Assembly: GCA_964526675.1 (NCBI GenBank)
Contig: CAZGLY010000001.1
Location: 62,001 to 126,000 of the forward strand
DNA: 64,000 bases
Direction: 5' to 3'
DNA from: CAZADA01 sp964526675
GTDB taxonomy: Bacteria > Pseudomonadota > Alphaproteobacteria > Caulobacterales > Maricaulaceae
The position numbers were made by a program, and so were the translations under genes. Positions 34,438-43,489 of the stretch are shown here, piece after piece (positions within the stretch are counted from its first letter, which is position 1; every line of letters starts with the position of its first letter). The notes below the pieces were generated by a model. It was not told the origin of the DNA, did not search any database, and saw nothing but the letters and a program-made list of their open reading frames with translations.

Positions 34438-36870
34438 TTACACATCCACCTCAGCGTCCAGCGCGTTGGCGATGATGAACTCCCGACGCGGCTCGACCAC
34501 ATCGCCCATCAGCTTCGCGAACAAATCATCCGCGTCGTCGGCTTCTTTCACTTTCACCTGCGGCAAGGACCGAACGGCGGGATCCAAGGTCGTCTCCCAC
34601 AGCTGGTCCGCATTCATTTCGCCGAGGCCTTTATACCGTTGGATCTTAACGCCGCGTTCGCCCTCCTGGGTGACGGCCGCCAGCAAGCTGCAGGGATCGT
34701 ACACGCGGCGGTCGCGGTCGCCGCGGCTGTATCCGGCCGCGCCGCCATACGCCTCCAACAAGCGCGCGTTGAGGCTGTGCAGCCGTTGAGCGTCGGCGCT
34801 GTCGCGGAACGCGGCGTCCATCACCACCGCCTCGCGCACGCCGCGCACCTCGCGTTCAAGAAGCAGCGCGCCATCCTCGGTCAGCCGGGCGCTCCAACCT
34901 TCTTCGCCTTCGTCAGCGACCCAGTCCATTCGCGTCGCAAGGGCTTCGACCTCCGCCGGGCCCGCTTCCGGGCCCAGCGCGCCGGCGATGGCGGCCTGGA
35001 TGATCGCGGCTTGCGGCGCGCGCGCCTTCAGCCGGTCGACCAACACTTGAACGCCGCGCGCCTCTTGCGCGAGCCGGGTGAGATCCGCGCCCACGAGAAC
35101 CTCGCGCGTGTGAAGCCGCAGCTTTGCGTCCTTCGTGCCTTCCTCCACCAGGAAGGACTGCAGCTCGCCCTCGTCCGTCAGGTAACGCTCAGACTTCCCG
35201 CGCGCCACCTTAAAGAGCGGCGGTTGCGCGATGTAGAGGTGCCCACGCTCGATGAGCTCCGGCATTTGGCGATAGAAGAACGTCAGCAACAGCGTACGGA
35301 TATGCGCGCCGTCGACGTCGGCGTCCGTCATGATGATGATTTTGTGGTAGCGGAGCTTCTCCACATCAAAATCATCGCGCCCGATCCCGGCCCCCAGCGC
35401 GGTAATGAGCGTGCCGACTTCTTGACTCGACAGCATCTTGTCGAAGCGCGCGCGTTCGACATTCAGGATCTTCCCGCGCAGCGGCAGGATCGCCTGATAC
35501 TGGGAGTCCCGCGCGCCTTTGGCGGTCCCGCCGGCGCTGTCGCCCTCGACGAGGAACAATTCCGATTTCGCGGGATCGCGCTCGCGACAGTCAGCCAACT
35601 TGCCGGGCAAAGACGCCACATCGAGCGCCGATTTGCGCCGCGTCAGCTCACGAGCTTTGCGGGCGGCCTCGCGCGCCGTCGCCGCCTCAATGATCTTGCG
35701 CACGACATTCTTGGCTTCGTTTGGATGCTCCTCAAACCATTGGCTCAGCGCGTCCCCGACAAGGCTCTCCACCACCGGGCGGACCTCGGAGGACACGAGT
35801 TTCTCTTTTGTTTGGCTGGAGAATTTCGGATCCGGAACTTTCACGGACAGGATGGCGGTCAGTCCCTCGCGCGCGTCGTCGCCCGTGATCGACACCTTTT
35901 CCTTCTTCGCGATCCCCGATGTCTCGGCATACTTCGTCACGACCCGCGTCAGCGCGGCGCGGAAGCCCGCCAAATGCGTGCCGCCGTCCCGTTGGGGGAT
36001 GTTGTTGGTGAAGCACAGCACCTGCTCGTGATAGCTGGAGTTCCACTGCAGCGCGGCTTCCACGGTCAACCCGTCGCGCGCGCCGGACAGGGCGATCGGC
36101 TCGGGGATCAGCGGTGTCTTCGCGCGATCGAGGTGCCGCACGAAGGCCGTGACGCCGCCGTCATAGCGCATGTCGACGTCGACCGGCTCCGCGCCGCGCT
36201 CATCCCGCAGCACGATGCGCACGCCCGAATTCAGAAACGCCAGTTCGCGCAACCGATGCTCCAGCGTCGCGCGATCAAACTCCGTGAAGGAGAACACGTC
36301 CGTGGAGGGCAGGAAGCGCACCTGGGTGCCGGTGCGCGCGCCCGCGTCCGCGTCGACGACTTTCAGGTCGCCGTCCACGGGATCGCCGTCGTGGAACTGC
36401 ATGTAGTGCTCGGCCCCGTCGCGCCAGACCCGCAACTCCAGTCGCTCCGATAGGGCGTTGACCACCGACACGCCGACGCCATGCAGGCCGCCGGACACCT
36501 TGTAGGAGTTCTGATCGAACTTTCCGCCCGCATGGAGCTGGGTCATGATCACCTGGGCGGCGGAGACGCCCTCTTCCGCGTGGATCTCGACGGGAACGCC
36601 ACGGCCGTCATCCGTCACGCTCGCGGACCCATCCGCGTGCAGGGCGACCTCAACCCGCGAACAGTATCCCGCCAGCGCCTCGTCGATGGCGTTGTCCACC
36701 ACCTCATAGACCATGTGATGCAGACCGGACCCGTCGTCGGTGTCGCCGATATACATGCCCGGGCGCTTGCGCACCGCCTCCAAGCCACGCAGAACCTTGA
36801 TGGAGTCGGCGCCATAGCCGTTCGACTCCGCGCCTGCGGTGGGAAGGGATCCTGAAGCCGCCTCAGACAT
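34438..36870 (-). CDS. gyrB: DNA gyrase subunit B
   Basis: The 810-residue ATPase subunit of gyrase supplies energy for negative supercoiling. The GHKL fold has VVDNAIDEALAGY, TDDGRGVPVEIH and GGLHGVGVSVVNAL. The TOPRIM region has LVEGDSAGGTAKGARD, PLRGKILNVERARFD and DADVDGAHIRTLLLTFF. The QRYKGLGEMN motif and the C-terminal helix are present. It lies downstream of dnaA, dnaN and recF on the same strand, a common alphaproteobacterial or ancestral bacterial order, but here a DUF599 gene and a phasin gene intervene. ATG at 36870. Confidence 0.97.
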   Translation of the reverse strand: MSEAASGSLPTAGAESNGYGADSIKVLRGLEAVRKRPGMYIGDTDDGSGLHHMVYEVVDNAIDEALAGYCSRVEVALHADGSASVTDDGRGVPVEIHAEEGVSAAQVIMTQLHAGGKFDQNSYKVSGGLHGVGVSVVNALSERLELRVWRDGAEHYMQFHDGDPVDGDLKVVDADAGARTGTQVRFLPSTDVFSFTEFDRATLEHRLRELAFLNSGVRIVLRDERGAEPVDVDMRYDGGVTAFVRHLDRAKTPLIPEPIALSGARDGLTVEAALQWNSSYHEQVLCFTNNIPQRDGGTHLAGFRAALTRVVTKYAETSGIAKKEKVSITGDDAREGLTAILSVKVPDPKFSSQTKEKLVSSEVRPVVESLVGDALSQWFEEHPNEAKNVVRKIIEAATAREAARKARELTRRKSALDVASLPGKLADCRERDPAKSELFLVEGDSAGGTAKGARDSQYQAILPLRGKILNVERARFDKMLSSQEVGTLITALGAGIGRDDFDVEKLRYHKIIIMTDADVDGAHIRTLLLTFFYRQMPELIERGHLYIAQPPLFKVARGKSERYLTDEGELQSFLVEEGTKDAKLRLHTREVLVGADLTRLAQEARGVQVLVDRLKARAPQAAIIQAAIAGALGPEAGPAEVEALATRMDWVADEGEEGWSARLTEDGALLLEREVRGVREAVVMDAAFRDSADAQRLHSLNARLLEAYGGAAGYSRGDRDRRVYDPCSLLAAVTQEGERGVKIQRYKGLGEMNADQLWETTLDPAVRSLPQVKVKEADDADDLFAKLMGDVVEPRREFIIANALDAEVDV

Positions 36871-37178
36871 ACGCTTTCATCCATGCTCCATGTGCGGGCC
36901 AGCGACGCCAAAAGCTCGGCGCGCGGGACACATATTGACCCTGAAGCCCCCGAAGGCGTTTTCGTCGCCTCACCCCTCGCGCTCGGGCCACTCTGACGAG
37001 AGAACGCCGAGCCTGGCGCATCGCACCCGCAGCACGCGCGCGATCGACGCACCGGCGACGGCGCTGCCGCGCGAGCCATGTGGCCCCTGCAACGCGCCGT
37101 ACTTTATCCATCTTAGGTAAGCCGCTCTGCGCCCCTGCACAACACGTAAAGCGCGAAGGCCGGCCGCCCGCGACGCGC
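36871..37178. other. Gene-free gap upstream of gyrB
   Basis: These 308 bp lie between the gyrB start and the end of the DUF599 gene, both on the minus strand. The stretch must hold gyrB control signals. I looked for a housekeeping-type promoter and for hairpins, and found only weak candidates (for example TTGTGCA followed by GCTTACCT at 13 bp on the minus strand). No RNA gene, repeat or convincing ORF is visible. Confidence 0.4.
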
Positions 37179-37847
37179 CTAACGTGGGACGCCGCGCAAC
37201 GCCTCGGCCGCCGGCGACGCGAACTGACGATACAACAGCACCAAAGCGATCAGAGCCGTGCAGACCACCAAACTCCACGCCCCGGCGAAGCCGCCAAGAT
37301 AGCCGATGGAGAAGAACAAAGCCCTCAGCCCACGGTTGAATTGCGCGCCAGCCTCGCTGTTCAGCGCGGCCAGCCGGACCGCGTGGTCCTGCGTCGCGGG
37401 ATCCGTTTTCTCGTAGGGCGCCGCCCCGATCAGAATGGCGGTGTAGCTGAACAACCGGTACGCCCAGCCGAATTTGAAGAACGCATACGCGTAGATCAGG
37501 AACAGGCCCATCACCCGCAGCTGAAAGGTTTCCCGCGTCAGCCCCTCGTTGAATTGAAGGGTTTGCAGCACTTGAACCACCGGTTCAGCCGCGGTGACCA
37601 GCGTGAACGCCGCGCCGACGCCCAAGAGGCAGGTGGAGGCGAAAAACCCCGTGCCTTGCAGCTGACTGGCCACAATGCCGGTGTCGACCATCCGCAGCTC
37701 ACGCGTGACCAACACCTGCATCCACGCGCGGCGTTGCGTGTCGATGGCCGCGTTCAACGATCGGCGACGCAACGGACTGTAGTCGACGACCCACGAAAAC
37801 AGAGCCGCCGTCACCAAAAACAGCCCCAACGCCAACCCGTCGCTCAT
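37179..37847 (-). CDS. DUF599-family membrane protein
   Basis: The 222-residue protein has four to five hydrophobic helices and matches the DUF599 family of predicted inner-membrane proteins. Motifs include the polar block RRAWMQVL, RMVDTGIVASQLQGTGFFAST and the conserved FFKFGWAYRLFSY segment. The ATG at 37847 gives a hydrophobic start; the 23 upstream open codons are rejected. It is divergent from the phasin gene. Its function is unknown. Confidence 0.75.
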   Translation of the reverse strand: MSDGLALGLFLVTAALFSWVVDYSPLRRRSLNAAIDTQRRAWMQVLVTRELRMVDTGIVASQLQGTGFFASTCLLGVGAAFTLVTAAEPVVQVLQTLQFNEGLTRETFQLRVMGLFLIYAYAFFKFGWAYRLFSYTAILIGAAPYEKTDPATQDHAVRLAALNSEAGAQFNRGLRALFFSIGYLGGFAGAWSLVVCTALIALVLLYRQFASPAAEALRGVPR

Positions 37848-38011
37848 GGTGCGCCTCCGCAGATTCTGTTGGGCCTTGGGGTCTCCACGAGCCGACGCGC
37901 TAGGCGCAGGCCCCATCTCCGTTATTCATCATTGGACGAAGGCCGCGACTTGTGAAACACGTCACGCAGACTCTGCCTGTCCGGACGCGTCGCACTTCAA
38001 GGAGATCCCCT

Positions 38012-38422
38012 ATGGCCGCCGCAGAATCCTCCGCCTCGAAATCCCGCCGCACCACAGCCGACGACGCGACGAAGGCTGTGTGGGATCCGCAAGCCTTCAC
38101 CGCGCCGTTCTTCGCCGCCCTCGACGGCAAGAACACCGAAGACCTCATGCGCTCCGCGATGGACTGGCAAAAAATGGTCGCCAAAGCCGCTGAGAGCGGC
38201 AACGCCATGATGGCCATGCAAGAGCCGCTGATGAAGCTGGCTGTTGCGCGTATGCAGCATTCGCTTGAGGCCGCCAACACCCTGGCGAACGCGCGCACGC
38301 CGACGGACGCGATGGAGGCGTGGACGACGATCGCCAAGACCCTCGCGGAAGACTACCAAGAAGCGTGGCGCCTGATGTCGGAAACGACGACGAAGGCGAT
38401 GAAGCCCGGCGACGACAAGTAA
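38012..38422 (+). CDS. Phasin-family protein
   Basis: The 136-residue helical protein resembles phasins, which coat polyhydroxyalkanoate granules. It has a short Ala/Ser/Lys N-terminus, then DPQAFTAPFFAALDG and long amphipathic helices (about 45-130) with the pattern AKAAESGNAMMAMQ and ANARTPTDAMEAW typical of the family. The ATG at 38012 has AAGGAG at 37999-38004. The 20 upstream open codons are rejected. It is convergent with recF. No PHA synthase gene is in the window, so carbon storage is inferred only from the family. Confidence 0.78.
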   Translation: MAAAESSASKSRRTTADDATKAVWDPQAFTAPFFAALDGKNTEDLMRSAMDWQKMVAKAAESGNAMMAMQEPLMKLAVARMQHSLEAANTLANARTPTDAMEAWTTIAKTLAEDYQEAWRLMSETTTKAMKPGDDK

Positions 38423-38491
38423 GTCGCGCCACGACGCTCCACACGGATCACGTCCTTTGGGGGAAGGCGTGGCCGTGCGGGCGCGTCGGCC

Positions 38492-39703
38492 TCAGCCCGG
38501 CAGAACCGCACCGTCAGCGACGGTTAGGATCTGGGCGCGGCCCACAAACGCCTGAAACAAGCTCGCGTCCGTGCCCGTAAGCCACGCTTGGCCATCAAGC
38601 GCCGACACTTCGTCCGCAAGCGCGGCGCGCCGGGCGTGATCCAAATGCGCCACAGCCTCATCCAGCAACAGAATCGGCCCACCCGCGGCGCCCTCTAAGA
38701 CGCCGGCGTCGTCAAGCGCGCGCGCGTGAGCGATGGCGATCCCGACCAGAAGCGCCTTCTGTTCGCCGGTCGAGCAGTCCGCAGCGGGCATAGCCTTGAG
38801 CCGATGGCGCGCTTGGAAATCCGTCCGATGCGGCCCATCAAGCGCCCGCCCCGCCGCGGCGTCCCGGCGCCGCGCGCGCCCGAGCCCGTCCCGAAAGGCC
38901 GCCTCGAGCGCTTCAGAAGGCGTCCCAGCGGCCGCCTCCAGCTCCAGGGATCCCGCCAGCGCAACGTCCGCCTTCGGAAACGCGCTGTCGGGGCGCGCGT
39001 CGACGGATCGCTGCAGCCGCCCCAGCAAATCAGCCCGCGCGCACGCCACCCGTGCGCCATGAAGCGCCATTTGCGCCTCCAAGCCGTCAAGCCATCCGGG
39101 ATCCGTGACGCCGTCCGCCAACAGCCGCGTCCGCTCGCGCAAGGCGCGCTCATAGGCCGTCGCCGCCGCTCCGTGGCGCGGGTCGAGCGCCAAGGTCAGC
39201 CGATCAAAGAACCGCAGCCGATCGGACCGCGGACCGGTGAAGACGCGATCATGAGCCGGCGTGAGCCACGCGACCCGCGTCAACGCGCCAAGCGCGGCGT
39301 GGGTCACCGTCTCGCCGTCAAGACGAACCACGCGGCGCGACGGCGCCCCGGGATCCTGGCCGACGCCAACGCGCCGCGTTTCCCCGCCCGCCAGCAGCGC
39401 CGCCGACACCGCCCAAGACCCGACGGGCCCCTCGGCGGTCGGCTCGCGGCGCGCCATCTCCGCGGTCGCCGCGCGCCGAAAGCCGCGCCCCGGCGCAAGG
39501 CACGAAATCGCCTCCAGAATATTGGTTTTGCCGACCCCGTTGGGGCCGCACAACACAACAGGATCTGGGGTCACGGCGAGGTCGAGCGCCGCGTAGTTGC
39601 GGAAATTCTGCAAGCGAAGCGCGGTGATCGCGCGCCGCGGCGCGGCCGCTGAGCCGTCGCGCGCCACCGCGTCCCCCGCCGTCGTGGCCGCGTCGTGGCT
39701 CAC
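38492..39703 (-). CDS. recF: DNA repair and recombination protein RecF
   Basis: The 403-residue SMC-like ATPase helps load RecA at gaps in single-stranded DNA. It has the typical start ITALRLQNFRNYAALDL, Walker A CGPNGVGKTNILEAI, the ABC-type signature region with STGEQKALLVGIAIAHA, and Walker B PILLLDEAVAHLD. Length is slightly above the usual 360-380 because of an Ala-rich N-terminal extension. Start is GTG at 39703, overlapping the dnaN stop by 4 bp, so dnaN and recF are coupled. Confidence 0.93.
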   Translation of the reverse strand: MSHDAATTAGDAVARDGSAAAPRRAITALRLQNFRNYAALDLAVTPDPVVLCGPNGVGKTNILEAISCLAPGRGFRRAATAEMARREPTAEGPVGSWAVSAALLAGGETRRVGVGQDPGAPSRRVVRLDGETVTHAALGALTRVAWLTPAHDRVFTGPRSDRLRFFDRLTLALDPRHGAAATAYERALRERTRLLADGVTDPGWLDGLEAQMALHGARVACARADLLGRLQRSVDARPDSAFPKADVALAGSLELEAAAGTPSEALEAAFRDGLGRARRRDAAAGRALDGPHRTDFQARHRLKAMPAADCSTGEQKALLVGIAIAHARALDDAGVLEGAAGGPILLLDEAVAHLDHARRAALADEVSALDGQAWLTGTDASLFQAFVGRAQILTVADGAVLPG

Positions 39704-40833
39704 ACCCTCAGCGGCATCAGCACATACTGAGCGCGGTCATCGCCACGATCGAGGATTAAGGTCGGCGATGCGCCGTCCGCCAGACGGAACTCCGCCGTTT
39801 CCCCCTCAATCTGACTCGCGACGTCGAGCAGGTATTTCGCGTTAAAGCCGATGTCGAGCGCATCCGCTGCGTAGTCGACGGGCAATTCCTCCGTCGCTTG
39901 ACCGGTATCGGGGTTGTCGACCGCCAATGTCAGGCGCTCCGCTTCCAGCGACATCTTCACCGATCGCGTTTTCTCCGCGGAGATCGTCGCGACCCGGTCA
40001 ACCGCGTCGGCAAACGCCTTGTTGTCGAGCACCAAGCTCTTGTCATTCGTCTTGGGGATGACCCGGTCATAGTCGGGGAACGATCCCTCGATCAGCTTGG
40101 ACGTCAAGATCGCCTCGCCAATCTCGAAGCGTATCTTCGATTCCGACACCGACACCTCAACCGGCCCTTCCGCGTCGTCCAACAGCCGCCGCACTTCTTG
40201 AACCGTTTTCCGCGGCACAATGACGCCGGGCATCGACTCCGCCCCCGGCGGCAGCGCGCTCTCCGCCAACGCCAGGCGATGACCATCCGTGGCCACCACC
40301 CGAAGCATCGGTTCATCCCCCACCGTGTGCGCGTGCATGTGCACGCCGTTGAGGTAATAGCGCGTCTCCTCGGTGGAGATCGCAAAGCGCGTTTTGTCGA
40401 TGAGCCGCGCCAGCGCCGCGGCGGAGAGCGTGAAGGTGCACGTCAAACCGTCCGCGGCCAGACTGGGGAAATCGCCCGGCGGCAAGCAGGGCAGGGCGAA
40501 GCGTGACCGGCCCGCCTTCAGCGACAACCGACCCGCCGGCTCACCATCCGCCGCAGGGCTCAGCTCGAGGGCGACCTGCGCGCCGTCCGGCAGTTTCCGC
40601 ACAATGTCGTAGAGCGTGTGCGCCGGCGCCGTGGCGGCCCCCGCCCGCTCCACGCCAGCGGGCGCGCCCTCCAACATCTCCACGTCGAGATCCGTGGCGG
40701 TGAACCGCACAGCGTCCGCGTCCGCCCGGATCAACACGTGGGACAGCAAGGGGATCGTGTTGCGGCGTTCGACGACGCTTTGCACATGGCCGAGCGTGCG
40801 CATCAGCGCCGCCCGTTCAATCGTCAGCTTCAT
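39700..40833 (-). CDS. dnaN: DNA polymerase III beta sliding clamp
   Basis: The 377-residue protein forms the ring-shaped clamp that keeps the replicative polymerase on DNA. It starts MKLTIERAALMRTLGHVQSVVERRNTIPLLSHV-like (quoted in part: VERRNTIPLLSH), contains three clamp domains with ISTEETRYYLNGV and ATDGHRLALAE in the middle, and ends in the standard QYVLMPLRV. The ATG at 40833 gives the family N-terminus; 32 upstream open codons are rejected. It lies 240 bp after dnaA on the same strand, with a terminator-like hairpin between. Confidence 0.97.
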   Translation of the reverse strand: MKLTIERAALMRTLGHVQSVVERRNTIPLLSHVLIRADADAVRFTATDLDVEMLEGAPAGVERAGAATAPAHTLYDIVRKLPDGAQVALELSPAADGEPAGRLSLKAGRSRFALPCLPPGDFPSLAADGLTCTFTLSAAALARLIDKTRFAISTEETRYYLNGVHMHAHTVGDEPMLRVVATDGHRLALAESALPPGAESMPGVIVPRKTVQEVRRLLDDAEGPVEVSVSESKIRFEIGEAILTSKLIEGSFPDYDRVIPKTNDKSLVLDNKAFADAVDRVATISAEKTRSVKMSLEAERLTLAVDNPDTGQATEELPVDYAADALDIGFNAKYLLDVASQIEGETAEFRLADGASPTLILDRGDDRAQYVLMPLRV

Positions 40834-40971
40834 GGGACAGACCAATCTGGCTTGAACAGATAAGGCGTTGTGTGACGCGGCGTGGCGATGATGGAGAAGC
40901 GCTCGAGGCCACCCTCCGCCGCGCCACATCCCGCAGGGACTGATTCGCGCATTTTGGCAGTCTAGACGAAA

Positions 40972-41007
40972 CCGCGCCGCTGCAAGACCTCTCTCGCAGC
41001 GGCGCGG
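40972..41007 (-). terminator. Terminator-like hairpin between dnaA and dnaN
   Basis: CCGCGCCGCTGC (40972-40983) and GCAGCGGCGCGG (40996-41007) form a perfect 12-bp stem with a 12-nt loop. On the minus strand the stem is followed by TTTCGTC, a weak T run. It lies about 70 bp after the dnaA stop and could attenuate read-through into dnaN. Confidence 0.5.
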
Positions 41008-41073
41008 CGGCGCTGTTGCGCCAAACCACCACCCAGATGGCTCCGACGGGCTAAGCCGCCGTGGTCGCCTGCA

Positions 41074-42507
41074 TCACAACCCCGGCGCCACACCCCGCGG
41101 GCCGCGTTGGCGCAGCATCCGACGCAACGCGTCCACATCCGAGCGCACAGCGGCGTCGTCATGACACAGCTCTTGGATCCGGCGGCAGGAGTACAGCACC
41201 GTGGTGTGATCCATATTGCCAAAACGGCGGGCGATGTCGGGCAAAGACCGGGTCGTCATTTCTTTACACAAGAACATCGCCTGTTGACGCGGCCGGACAA
41301 TCTCCCGCGTCCGCTTCTTCGACAGCAGATCCGCCATTTTGAGGCCGTGATAGGCCGCGACGCATTTCTGGATGTCCTCCACCGTCACGCGGCGGGCTGC
41401 GCCCACAAGCATGTCGGCCAAGGCCTCTTTCGCGGTCAGCCGCGTCACGGGGCGGTCCATCATGACGGTGCGCAACAACACCGTCGCCAGCGCCGCCTCC
41501 AACTGCCGCGGCGGGCCGATCACCGCCGAAGCGATAAAGTCGATGACTTCGCTGGGCACGTCCCGGTGACGCCGCATGTCCGGATTGTCCGCCACCATCC
41601 GCTCAAGAATGCGCCGACGCAGGGTCAAATCCGGCTTGCCCAACTCACAGCTCACCGCCGCGCCCAGCCGGGTTTTCAACCGGGCGTCCAGATCATCAAT
41701 CTGTTCGAGCGGCCGGTCCGCCGCCACCGCGACCCGTCCGCCGTTGGCGATCACCGTCCCGATGATGTTGGCGAGCTCGGCCTGCGTGGATTTGGCTCCG
41801 GCCAGCAGATGCAGATCGTCAATCAGCAGCACGTCCGCCGCGCTTAAGCGGTCTTTGAACTCCAGGCCGTTTTTGGTCTTCAGCGCCGCGACATAATCCG
41901 CCCGGAAGCGGTCCGCCGCGTAGAAGATCACGCCGGACGACTGCGCCTGGGACCCCGCCTCCGCTTCGATCGCGCTCAGCAAGTGCGTTTTGCCGGCCCC
42001 ATTCTCGCCGTGGAACACGCAAGCGCGAAACGGCGACCGCGGCTCGCTGGCCAGCGCCTTCGCGGCCGTCGCGGCGGTGCGGTTCGCCTCACCCGCCACA
42101 AAGGTCGCGAAGGTGCGCGCCCGATCCACGCTCGGCGCCAGGTCCACGACCTCCGTCGGCGTCACCGCCGGTCCGGTGTCGTTCGCCCCAGGAGCCTGCT
42201 TCTCCGGCGGCTGCGGATTCACCCCCAACGACACGGATCGCCGCTGCGGATCGATGTCGCGCCACAACTGCGCAAACCGCCGCGGCCCAACGCGGTCCAA
42301 CACCCGCTCACAATGCAGCGGCGTCGGCGCCCAAAGGACGACTTCTGCGTCCGTCGCGCGCCCTACGTGCAGCTCCGCGCCCCATGCGCGCCAGGCCCCG
42401 TCGCCCATCATGTGGCGCAGGCCGTCGCAAAACCGCTCGACCATACGCGCTTCCGTCGACTCGCGGTGCGAGGCGGATAGGCGTGCTTCCAGGTTCCGGT
42501 AACTCAT
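41074..42507 (-). CDS. dnaA: Chromosomal replication initiator DnaA
   Basis: The 477-residue initiator opens the origin. Domain III has Walker A GENGAGKTH (about 167-175), Walker B LLIDDLHLLAG (about 226-236), an arginine-finger region LDARLKTRLGAAV and sensor 2 in GPPRQLEAAL. Domain IV carries the DnaA-box-binding signature DHTTVLYSCRRI (433-444). Domain II is short and Pro/Thr-rich. The Walker A differs from the usual GGxGxGKTH, and the protein is clearly an alphaproteobacterial type. The full domain IV excludes HdaA. The ATG at 42507, with GGGGG upstream, is chosen over the adjacent TTG at 42510. Confidence 0.93.
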   Translation of the reverse strand: MSYRNLEARLSASHRESTEARMVERFCDGLRHMMGDGAWRAWGAELHVGRATDAEVVLWAPTPLHCERVLDRVGPRRFAQLWRDIDPQRRSVSLGVNPQPPEKQAPGANDTGPAVTPTEVVDLAPSVDRARTFATFVAGEANRTAATAAKALASEPRSPFRACVFHGENGAGKTHLLSAIEAEAGSQAQSSGVIFYAADRFRADYVAALKTKNGLEFKDRLSAADVLLIDDLHLLAGAKSTQAELANIIGTVIANGGRVAVAADRPLEQIDDLDARLKTRLGAAVSCELGKPDLTLRRRILERMVADNPDMRRHRDVPSEVIDFIASAVIGPPRQLEAALATVLLRTVMMDRPVTRLTAKEALADMLVGAARRVTVEDIQKCVAAYHGLKMADLLSKKRTREIVRPRQQAMFLCKEMTTRSLPDIARRFGNMDHTTVLYSCRRIQELCHDDAAVRSDVDALRRMLRQRGPRGVAPGL

Positions 42508-43086
42508 CAACGTCGCCCCCTAGTTATTTTTCGAGGTTTGAGCATCATTTACGCAACACCAAAGTAATATTATCCTGACGCCAAGTTCTTTGGCGCAGGC
42601 AGGCACTGAATGTTCAGATATCGCTAACGCGAATGCGGAGGTTTGTTTTCCCGAGGACGCCGCACGAAATCAATATGGTTGAAGCCCCCAAGCGAAACCG
42701 CCCGCACTGTGGATGGCAAACCTATCCGCCCTCGGACAAACTTCGACCGGCCGCCGAAACGGCTTTCCAGCCAGAGTTCATCAAGGAAAACGAATACATG
42801 ATTGCCTCCCGCAGTGGACCCATCCCGCGCCAAAATTCAGCCGAACACGCCTCCGAAGGGGCGAGACGGCGTCAGCGCCGGTCCATAGAGGAAAGCGCAA
42901 ATTCATCTTCAGGAATAGTCTTGACAGAATTGATTCCCGGCCCAGGCGAACCGTTTTCCAAAATTTTAACAATTTTGATTGTGGAGGGGAATCTCGCGAC
43001 AAAACAGGTCTCCGGGAATCGGAGATTTAGTCGCTAAGAACTTGAAATGAACTGGCGCGGCGAGTCCGGCCAGGGCACGCAGTTCC
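42508..43086. other. AT-rich gap between rpsT and dnaA: control region or possible origin element
   Basis: These 579 bp hold no credible gene; the ORFs in it are short and unlike anything known. The part at about 42900-43035 is far richer in A/T than the window. It contains a perfect inverted repeat, CAAAATT (42959-42965), TTAAC, AATTTTG (42971-42977). Four GANTC sites lie at 42932, 42989, 43016 and 43062. DnaA-box-like nonamers are TTATCCTGA (42570-42578) and TGTGGATGG (42708-42716), each 7/9. No box is perfect. The segment may carry dnaA control sites or part of an origin. In Caulobacter the origin lies near hemE, which is not in this window. Confidence 0.45.
42536..42562 (-). promoter_or_regulatory. 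Possible dnaA promoter
   Basis: On the minus strand TTGGTGT (42562-42556) and GCTCAAAC (42543-42536) are separated by 12 bp. Against the Caulobacter consensus TTGACGS, 10-14 bp, GCTANAWC this is 5/7 and 7/8. Transcription would start near 42529, about 20 nt before the ATG. A DnaA-box-like TTATCCTGA (42570-42578, 7/9) and a 6-bp hairpin (42579-42595, CGCCAA/TTGGCG) sit just upstream. Confidence 0.4.
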
Positions 43087-43353
43087 CTAAACGCTGAGGG
43101 ATCGCACGCGTCGCGACAGGCGCGAGATCTTGCGCGCGCCGGTGTTCTTGTGGAGGACGCCCCGCGACACGGCGCGCATCACTTCAGGTTCGGCCGCAGC
43201 AAGAGCCGCTTTCGCCGCATCGGCGTCACCAGCCGCGATGGCGTCTTCGACTTGGCGAAGGAACGTCCGCATGCGCGAGCGACGCGCGCGGTTGACCACC
43301 GTGCGCCGCTGAATTTTGCGGATCGTTTTCTTCGCTGATGCCGAATTGGCCAT
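43087..43353 (-). CDS. rpsT: 30S ribosomal protein S20
   Basis: The 88-residue protein binds 16S rRNA in the small subunit. It opens with MANSASAKKTIRKIQRRT and keeps RRSRMRTFLRQVE and the C-terminal GVLHKNTGARKISRLSRRV block of S20. Basic composition and length are typical. It lies between dnaA and the enoyl-CoA hydratase gene, as in Caulobacter and relatives. A good promoter is found about 60-85 bp upstream. Confidence 0.97.
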   Translation of the reverse strand: MANSASAKKTIRKIQRRTVVNRARRSRMRTFLRQVEDAIAAGDADAAKAALAAAEPEVMRAVSRGVLHKNTGARKISRLSRRVRSLSV

Positions 43354-43410
43354 AATGCAACCTGTGTTGGTGGACCGCGATCGTGCGGAGAGCCTGCACC
43401 GAGGCGCGCG

Positions 43411-43439
43411 GGTATACGGCCGCCAAAGCCTTCCGTCAA
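43411..43439 (-). promoter_or_regulatory. rpsT promoter
   Basis: On the minus strand TTGACG (43439-43434) and TATACC (43416-43411) are separated by 17 bp, a near-consensus housekeeping promoter. Transcription would start near 43404, leaving about 50 nt of leader. A GANTC site (GAGTC, 43450-43454) sits about 11 bp upstream of the -35, so methylation by a CcrM-like enzyme might affect it. Confidence 0.6.
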
Positions 43440-43489
43440 CTCATGGATTGAGTCCCGCGCGGGATATGCCGTCGGCCGCTGGCACACAT

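Noticed and set aside
34393..36453. Plus-strand open frame of 686 codons across gyrB
   Set aside because: It is the antisense shadow of gyrB, whose motifs are unambiguous. The composition is Arg/His/Gln-rich.
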